The notes beneath the pieces were generated by a model. That model did not search any database. It had not been told where the DNA came from and was given only the letters and a program-made list of their open reading frames with translations. The position numbers and the translations under genes are program-made. A stretch of DNA of 64,000 nucleotides from Misgurnus anguillicaudatus (Eukaryota; Chordata; Actinopteri; Cypriniformes; Cobitidae): contig NC_073353.2 in assembly GCF_027580225.2 (NCBI RefSeq), forward strand, positions 39,362,001 through 39,426,000. The letters run 5' to 3'. Of this stretch, positions 35,901-44,900 are shown piece by piece; position 1 is the stretch's first letter; every line of letters begins with the position of its first letter.

Positions 35901-38900
35901 AGATTCATATAAAAAAACTAGGCTTGATTCGGTCGTTCTAAATAGGTGTAAAAAATTTACTAGAAGAGTCCCTTTGGGGGTAAAAATGACCCCAATTGAA
36001 TGGGAACTGCAAGAAAAATCTTTTTTTTTCTTTTATTTGTCAAAAAAAATCAATGCATCCAGAATAAATCTGAAAATTTTAACACAGAAATGTAGCCCTG
36101 GTACTAGAGCACAAATGCAATATAGAAAAGACATGCTCAATCACACACAAACAAACAGACACACACAAACACACACATTCCGGTTTCCATGTGTTGTCGG
36201 GACATTCCATAGACGTAATGCATTTTATACTGTTCAAACTGTATATTCTATTCCCCTTACCTGCCACATTCCCTAACCCCAACCATCAAAGAAACCCTTC
36301 TACTATACTTCACATTTTCAAGAAACATCATTCTGTTTGATTTATAAGCTTGTTTTCTCATGGGGACCTCAAAATGTCCCCAGAAGGTCACAAAAATACT
36401 GGTATTCCTATCTTTGGTCCCCACAAGGTGATAATTACCAGGTACACACACACACACGAGCGAGCACACACAAACACACACACAGAGACACAGTAAAACT
36501 TACACACACATAAAGACAGACACACACAGATACACACAGACACAAACAAATGCACACACACACGGACACACACAAACACACTTACATGCAGTCAAATTTC
36601 TGTGGCATTTTGTAAAAACAGACATCAGATTTCAAAATGCATCAAAAACTACAAAAATTCTACTATTTGACATAATAATTATTTTTAATGTCCTTTCCAA
36701 TGTTAATATAAACATAAATTCACAAAATGTTTCACTAAAGTAGTGATGTTGAGCAGTTGGCCACATCCAGTGAAATGAATGGGTCTCTATGGGCCTCTGC
36801 TGGTCGAAATGATTTATTTCCTAAACTGTAATTCTTTTATGTCTTTTTCTAAACACCAAATGGCCAAATTCAACACATAACATCTAGATCATTATCTAAA
36901 AACAATTTAACTCAAATTTAGAATATAATTTATGTGATTTTTTTCATAATAAATTTATATTTTTCAGGCAAGCTAATGGTGTAGTTGAGGAATTGAGTGG
37001 TAAACAGGTACAAAAGTTCTTCATATCTCCCAAAACACATCATTAATGTATAGATGGGAAGTAAACAAAAAAATGATATATTATTTGTATAATTAAAAAT
37101 GTATATTGTTGGTTTGGACTGCTTATTTGTGTTTGATCTGCCTGCCTGTACTGATTACTCTTCTGCCTAACGTCTTGGATTTGTTTGCAAGATTGGTATG
37201 TTTTAATAAACACTGCAAAATGGATCCCAGTGTTTCTGAGCCCTCATTACAGAATACTTCGCCCACCATCGATCCAGCGGATTTCACCAATCTGAGGGCT
37301 GCGTATGAACATCAAAGCAGCCTCCTGCAGGGTTATCAAGAGCAACTCAGTCCGTGAACGAACACCTCACTGGTTACATTCAATCCTTGCCATCCACGTC
37401 TGCCAGACTTCATTCAACAACTAAGAGAGGTATTTGAATATCCAGCTGGGGGAAGAAGTGCGTCATCGCAGATCATCCACGTGTCTCAGAATCATCGCCC
37501 AGTAGCGGAGTACGCCATCGAATTTTGCACGCTTGCTGCACAAAGCGGATGGAATGATAAATCGCTCAAAGATGTGTTTCAAAACAGTCTGGATATGGAA
37601 CTCCAAGCGGAGCTGGCCTGTAAAGGTGAGAATCTCTCATTTTCTGATTATGTATCTCTGGCAGTCCATATTGATAACCTGATGGGAAATGTACCTGCAA
37701 AAACGAAGACTTCAGCTAAGATGATGAATACCACCAGTAAAGTTTTACGCGCCTCTGTTGACACCACTAACATCGGAGAACCTATGCAGATGGGATTTGC
37801 ACCTCTCACTATGGAGGAACGCTTACGCAGACGTGCCCTAGACTTATGCTTTAACTGGGGGAAAACCTGGCCATCGCATCGATTACTGTCCTGCTAAGAA
37901 GCCCCTCTACAGTAATTTGGTAAGCCAATTTTAAAACCTCCCTTTTTGTCATGATATGTGCTCACAACCCGTTACGATCACCTACAATGTTGAACCCATA
38001 TCATTCACAGCATTAATTGACTCTGGCTCAGCATTAAACCTCATACACGAAGATGTTGTTTCCAAGTTTCTAATTCCTGTCATCCCATGTCAACCCCCAT
38101 TGAACATTTCAGCTGTTAATAACGTTCCCATTGGAAATGGCATTACCCACTGTACTGTTCCTCTCACACTCCAAGTCGGCTCCCTTCACCAAGAAACGAT
38201 AACCTTGTAGCCTATGTAATTTCTTCAACCCGTTATAACATTATCTTGGGTCATCCATGGCTGGTAGCACACGACCCTAAGATTAACTGGAGGACTGGAG
38301 AAATTCTACAGTGGTCATCACGGTGTATGGAAACCTGCACTGATCATCTGAAACCAAAACCCTGTCTGTCTACCAACATTAAAAGCCCGACTGGTAAGAA
38401 TGTTCTGATTCCTGATGTCTATCTTGAATTTTCTGAAGTATTTAGTAAGACCAAAGCAACTGAGTTACCTCCCCATAGACCCTGGGATTGTGCTATTGAG
38501 TTGCTACCTAATGCTATGCCACCTAAATGTAAAGTTTATCCCTTGTCACAACCTGAGACCCGCGGTATGGAAGATTATATATCTGAAGCACTTCAAAATG
38601 GCTTTATTCGGACATCCACATCCCCTGCTGCAGCAGGTTTCTTCTTCATGGAGAAGAAGGATGGTGGCCTCAGACCCTGCATTGATTATCGAGGTTTGAA
38701 CAATATCACAGTGAAGTTTCCCTATCCTTTACCTAGTGTACCTTCTGCCCTAGAACAACTCAGAGAAGCCCGGATTTACACCAAGTTGGATTTACGCAGT
38801 GCTTACAATCTTGTTCGCATCCATGAAGGTGATGAGTGGAAGACTGCATTCCACACCACTAGAGGGCACTATGAATACCTTGTGATGCCGTACGGGCTAT

Positions 38901-41900
38901 CTAACTCTCCCGCTGTCTTCCAGTCATTCATCAACGAAGTGTTGCGAAACCTCCTGAACCAGTATGTCATAGCCTACATTGATGATTTCCTGATTTACTC
39001 AAACAGTATGGAGAACCATATCTGCCACGTCAAGGAAGTGCTGTCTCGCCTCCTCAAGAACAAACTGTACGTAAAAGCTGAAAAGTTGGAATTTCATGTC
39101 TCTAAAACCAATTTTCTGGGCTATAACATCAGTTCACAGGGAGTTGTAATGGACAATACCAAAGTCAAGGCAGTCACTGAATGGCCAACCCCCCGCACTG
39201 TTAACTCTAAATATCTCGTCAATCAAGAGAAAACGCCTCCCCACCAATGACAAGTATTTCTGTCTTTCCGCAATACTGCTATTATCCACTAGGTGGCGCC
39301 CTTCCGCAACTTTTTAAACCCGGAAGTATTTCCCTATGGCAAGCTGCTGCATGTCCGTGTCTGTTTTAAAGATCGCTCTGAATGGGATCTCTATGAAAAC
39401 TTCGTCACAAAAATGGAATTATCTCTGCTTTTTGCTCAAAATGTGGTGTTTTTGCAGAAACCTACCCATATTCAAAAGCTGATTACACAAGAACTACTGA
39501 AGGTAGGATGAAAAGGTTTTTTTGTTGTTGTTTGAAAGCAGAGGGTCTGTTCTTTCATTTGGTATATTGTATGTTTATATATTTGAAGAAGAACATTTTC
39601 TGGAAGGCATTAAACTTTTGTGAAAATCATGAAAAACGCTTTCGCTGGCTGGCAACTTTTTAAAAAAACGCTGGCGGTGAAAGAGTTAAAGACCTACAAA
39701 GCTTCCTGGGATTCGCGAACTTCTATCGCAGATTCATCCAAAACTACAGTATGGTAGCAGCTCCCCTGACATCCCTGTTGAAAGGCAAACCCATGAAACT
39801 CCCTTGGAACCCGCAAGCTGACCATGCTTTCCTGAAGCTCAAAACCTGTTTTACCACAGCCCCTATCCTTAAGCATCCTGACCCTGAGAAACAATTTATT
39901 GTTGAAGTTGACGCATCTGATACAGGAATTTGAGCTGTTCTGTCCCAACACCATGGCCCAGCTAATAAGGTAAATCCTTGTGCCTATTTTTCTAGGAAAC
40001 TAACCCAGGCAGAGAGAAATTACGATGTAGGAAACAAGGAACTTCTCTCCATCAAGGTAGCCCTAGAAGAGTGGAGGCATTGGCTTCCTATATTGACTGA
40101 CCACAAGAACCTTGAGTATGTTAAAGGAGCCCAGAGATTGAATGCACGCCAGGCAAGATGGTCACTGTTCTTCACACGATTCAACTTCTCCATAACATAC
40201 AGACCCGGACACAAGAATGGTAAAGCTGATGCCTTGTCCCGTTATCACAATCTCACACCCACTGATCGCTCACCTGCCCCCATCATACCACCCACTCACA
40301 TCATTGCCCCTATAGCTTGGGATATCATGCAAGAAATCACCCAAGAGCACCAAGAAGATCCGGTACCACATGAATGCCCTCCTGAGAAAACGTATGCCCC
40401 GCTTAACCTATGTCCCCACATTATGCAATGGGTCCACACGTCACTCAGTTCCGGTCACCAAGGTATCACTCGCACTATAGCCCTAGTCAAGACATCCTTC
40501 TGGTGGCCCACCCTGAACCACGATGTTGCACAATTTGTTAAATCCTGTCGAGTTTGTGCCCAGTCCAAGACTCCTAAGGAGTTACCCTTGGGTCTTCTGA
40601 AACCTTTGCCAATACCACAACGCCCTTGGTCCCATCTCAGTATTGATTTCATCACTGATCTGCCCCATTCGAACAACTATACAGCCATCTTGGTCATCAT
40701 TGACAGATTTTCAAAGTCCTGCCATCTTGTACCTCTCAAGGGATTACCCACAGCTATGGAAACCGCTGAAGCTATGTTTCACCATGTGTTTAGGAACTTT
40801 GGTATCCCTGCAGATATTGTCTCTGACCGTGGAACCCAATTCACCTCCCATTTTTGGAAAGCTTTTTGCAATAATCTGGACATTCATGTGAGTTTAACGT
40901 CTGGTTATCATCCATAGTCTAACTGCCAAGTAGAAAGACTCAATCAAGAGATTGGACGCTACCTGAGGTTCTATTGTACCCGTGAACAGCATCGATGGTC
41001 TGAATTCCTGCCCTGGGCCGAGTACACACAGAACTCGTTGAGGCACTCTTCCACCAACCTCACCCCCTTCCAGTGCGTACTCGGCTACCAACCCCCTATG
41101 TTTCCCTGGTCTGGAGAGCCTTCTGATGTCCCCGCTGTGGACGATTGGATGAGGAGGAGTGGAGAAGTTTTGGGAAAGCACTCATGTTAGTCTCCAGAGT
41201 TCCATACGCCACAAGGAGGTCCACGCCAACCGTCACAGACGTCCTCATCCCCCGTACCAACCTGGGCAAAGGGTCTGGCTCTCCACCCGTGATCTGAAAC
41301 TCCAACTCCCGCCTAAGAAACTGAGTCCAAGGTACGTAGGACCTTTCCGTATTACTAGACAAATGAATGATGTTACATACCAATTGGAATTGCCTGTAAA
41401 CTATCGCATTTCTCCCTCTTTCCATGTTTCCCTGCTGAAACCTTATCATGCGGAGTACGACCCCAACGCTGAGCCTTAAGAGCCACCTCCTCCTCTCCTC
41501 CTCTCGGGAACCGGCCTACGCCGTGAGAGAGTTGTTGGACTCGAGGCGACGCAGGGGTCGTCTCCAGTATTTGGTCGATTGGGAGGGCTATGGCCCTGAG
41601 GAAAGGTCCGGGGTAGCCTCGGACGACATTCTGGATCCCAATCTCACCGAGCCAGACCCGACCGTCCTGCACCACGCCCTGGAGGAAGGCCTCGTAGACG
41701 CCAGGAGGCGCTCCTAAAGGGGGGGAATCTGTAACGTCCATACCGCCGCGCCACCAGAGGGAGCCCTCACCGGAGTACTGACATGGCGCTGCCCTCTGCT
41801 CCTCTGCTCATTTCCTGTTTTGCCTTACTTAAGTCTAATGCTAGCCTAGGTCTAGCGCGAAGTATTGCCAGCTAACCCCTGCATACCAAGCGTTATTTCT

Positions 41901-44900
41901 GAGTGATTATTTTGACTGCCTGATATTGACCATCTCCCTGTTTAGCTTTTTCTCTGCCTTTGGATTTACCCTTTGTATTGTTTGCCTGGTTTGGACTGCC
42001 TATCTGTGTTTGATCTGCCTGCCTGTACTTTGATTACTCTTCTGCCTAACGTCTTGGATTTGTTTGCCAGATTGGTTTGTTTTAATAACACCACAAAATG
42101 GATCCCAGCGTTTCTGAGCCCTCATTACACACTCTTTTAATCTCTGGGGTCATTTTTAGCCCCAAGGAACTCTAATGTATACAGGAAAATAGGGGCTTAT
42201 GAGTGTTAAAAGTACAATACTATAAGATTTAATAAAAAATTTAGAAATTTAAGGGAAGTGCTCGCTGGTCAGACATCGGCTGGGCATCATGATGATGGGA
42301 GGCCAGTCTTAGTGATCGGACTGGACTTATAACAGGTGGTTGGGTTAAAGTTTGTGCTTCTTTTCCACAGGACGAGAGCTTGAGGAGTCTGAGGAAAAGA
42401 AGCTGCTGTCATGGGAGGCTTTCATGAAGGACAACTATCTGTCATCTACACGTCAAGATGAGAATCACAGTGTGGAGCATCGAATCCAGGACACAGCTGA
42501 GAAGTACTGACTATGATCTGAATACACACTATATAAATACTTATAAATATGAACAACGACATGGCGTTGAAAGCTATTATGATATATTCCAATAAATGAA
42601 ATAGCAACAGAAACTCCACAAAAATATTCCTTGAAACTAGACAGTCAAATATATTAATAATCACACTCGTAAGGGTTTTTCTGAGTGCTTTGAGCAGCCA
42701 GTTTTGTATAAAAATCTGTGTCCATGTCTGGTTAGGGTTAAAGAGATGTCTGAACTTCTGGAGAGGGACCAGAAGATGGTTTCCTCCAGAATGGCAAAAA
42801 GACTCACCAAGCTGGAAGAGCAGGTCTACAGTTCTTCCTCACATACATCTATATTCATATCAAACCGTAGTAATGTGAGTGTCACATGGTGCATTTGTTG
42901 TCATCTTTCAGGTCACTGAAGCTCTTCGCTGGATTATGGACGCTATGAAATCTCAGGGATATCAATCCAAACTGGAGCCGCCTCTATTGAGTGAGCAGAG
43001 TGTTTTTAAATCAGCTCTCGTCAGATGTAGGCATCCTTATGGTTTAACAGTTATAGGCACTTTCATTAGTTTCATTAGGCCCATACATCACAGGTGCTTG
43101 TTAGACTATATTATGTCTAACATAAAATATATACTAAAATAATTAAATGACGTTTTTTCATATTCAGCGAGTAAAAGCATTGACAGGGACGATGGTGAAT
43201 CCAGCGGACAGGAGACAGAAGATGAGAAGCCTCCTCACACGTATGCACGTCAGCTTCAGTATCCCGGCAGTAATGTCACACGCTTTCCTGTACCTGAAGA
43301 GAAGGTGTCCTGGGAGGTGCCTGATCTTCACTGATGTCTTTTCTCTAAATCATTGTGAATGAAGTTCTGTTGGGTTTGAGTTATTTTGTCTGACACATGT
43401 GAATTTACTCTTTTAGACAAACTTCACTTCTTACCTTCCCTCAGTTTACAATCAGCAGGAAAGCGAGTAAGTTTGATACTGAAAAACAGGATTTAATTGG
43501 ATTTGAATGAATTGTGTTTACAATAAGCTTGTATTTAGTAATATATAAATATATTGTTTCATTAATCAAAGATTATAGCTAGGCAACTAGATTATTATTC
43601 TTAACACAAATGTTGTTTCTTTTTTAATTGTTTTCCAAACATTAATCACTGTCAGTGCATATAACAAAAAATGTTTTTTTTTTACAGTAATAGTACAGAT
43701 GCTTCGGCTTTAGACAAGTACAGGTATTCCCAAAATGTGTTTTATTTATGATTCAGCACTTCTCCTATAATTTAATACAGTCGATTTTATTTTAGTTGTA
43801 AACATTTCATTCTCCTAAATTGATTTACAGGAATCCAGGAGGAAGAACTGGGATACGAGGAAAAGGGGCTCTTAAATCCCTCGGCCCAAATAACACAATC
43901 CATCCAATCCTTACCAGGTATACCACACTGAATTAAAATCCTATTCTTGTCCTGATCCATGCTGGAATTATAATCTAATCTCTAATCAGATCAAATTGAA
44001 GTTTTCAGCTAAAGACATAAAAACGCTGCATCTGCATGTCACAAATGAGATTATACCAGATTAACGTTAGCATTCATCCGGCTCTCGTTTAAGATGCTTT
44101 GATGGTTTGAAAGTTGTGTAAGAGTTAAAAAATGAAATAATTGTGCTGTTTCGTCTGCAGATGGCGTGATGGTGAACGGACAGTACTGGAATTTCTCGCC
44201 GTTTGGAAAGATGCAGAGAAGTGTTATTGTCTTCCAGGGGGTAAGAATAGACAAAAACCCAAGACGTTTTATGTACAATTTTGAATGGAAAATTCAACTC
44301 ACTGTACATAAATAATTGTTTTGCTTTTTATTTTCCACTGATGGTTGTAACACAAGCACTCATAAACTTGTTCTTGTAGGGTAAAGCCAAACCTAATGAG
44401 ACTCTGCCACTGACGCTGGAGAGAATTCTGGGTAAAAAATTAAACGAGAGGATCAAATCTGACCTACAGGCTGCAGAACAGGTGAGCAAAAGGTGGTAGA
44501 GCATTGCATTAACAGCATAACAGGCCATGGGTTCAAAGCTACTGATTACAAAACTGTAAGTTGCTATGGATAAAAGCATCGGCCAAATGTGTGAATGTAA
44601 ATGCAAAACGTAACTGATTTTAAAGACTGTAGAGGCATTATGATAAAAGATTTCTTGTTAAAAATAAACTAACTTTATGTCAGTAACATTCAGGGGCAGT
44701 TACCCGGACAGGGCTTATCTGATGCTGCGTTCCAGGTAGGTTTTTTAACCCGTGAATTACGACTTCAAAACCACGACTCTATGCGTTTCAGGCAGCCTGT
44801 AACCCGTGTTTTTACCACCTTCTACCTGTGAAAGTGCACTGGAACGGCAGTCAAACCCGTGACTTCCCACCCGTGAACTCGTACTAGATCGATGTACTCC

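Larger units (their letters stand above)
37098..42129 (+). mobile_element. Ty3/gypsy chromovirus-type LTR retrotransposon, defective
   Basis: Order: truncated 5' LTR (37098-37251), gag, protease, RT, RNase H, integrase, chromodomain, purine tract (AAAGGGGGGGAATC, 41716-41729), 3' LTR (41730-42129). gag-PR-RT-RH-IN with a C-terminal chromodomain defines chromoviruses. At least five disabling changes are seen: stop in gag at 37356, break near 38210, a TTAA-flanked insertion at 39205-39685, TGA near 39931 and TAG near 40916, plus a frameshift near 41160. No target duplication can be tested because the 5' end is lost. Confidence 0.93.

Noticed and set aside
36079..36579. Cys-Val frames
   Set aside because: Translation of CA/GT repeats.
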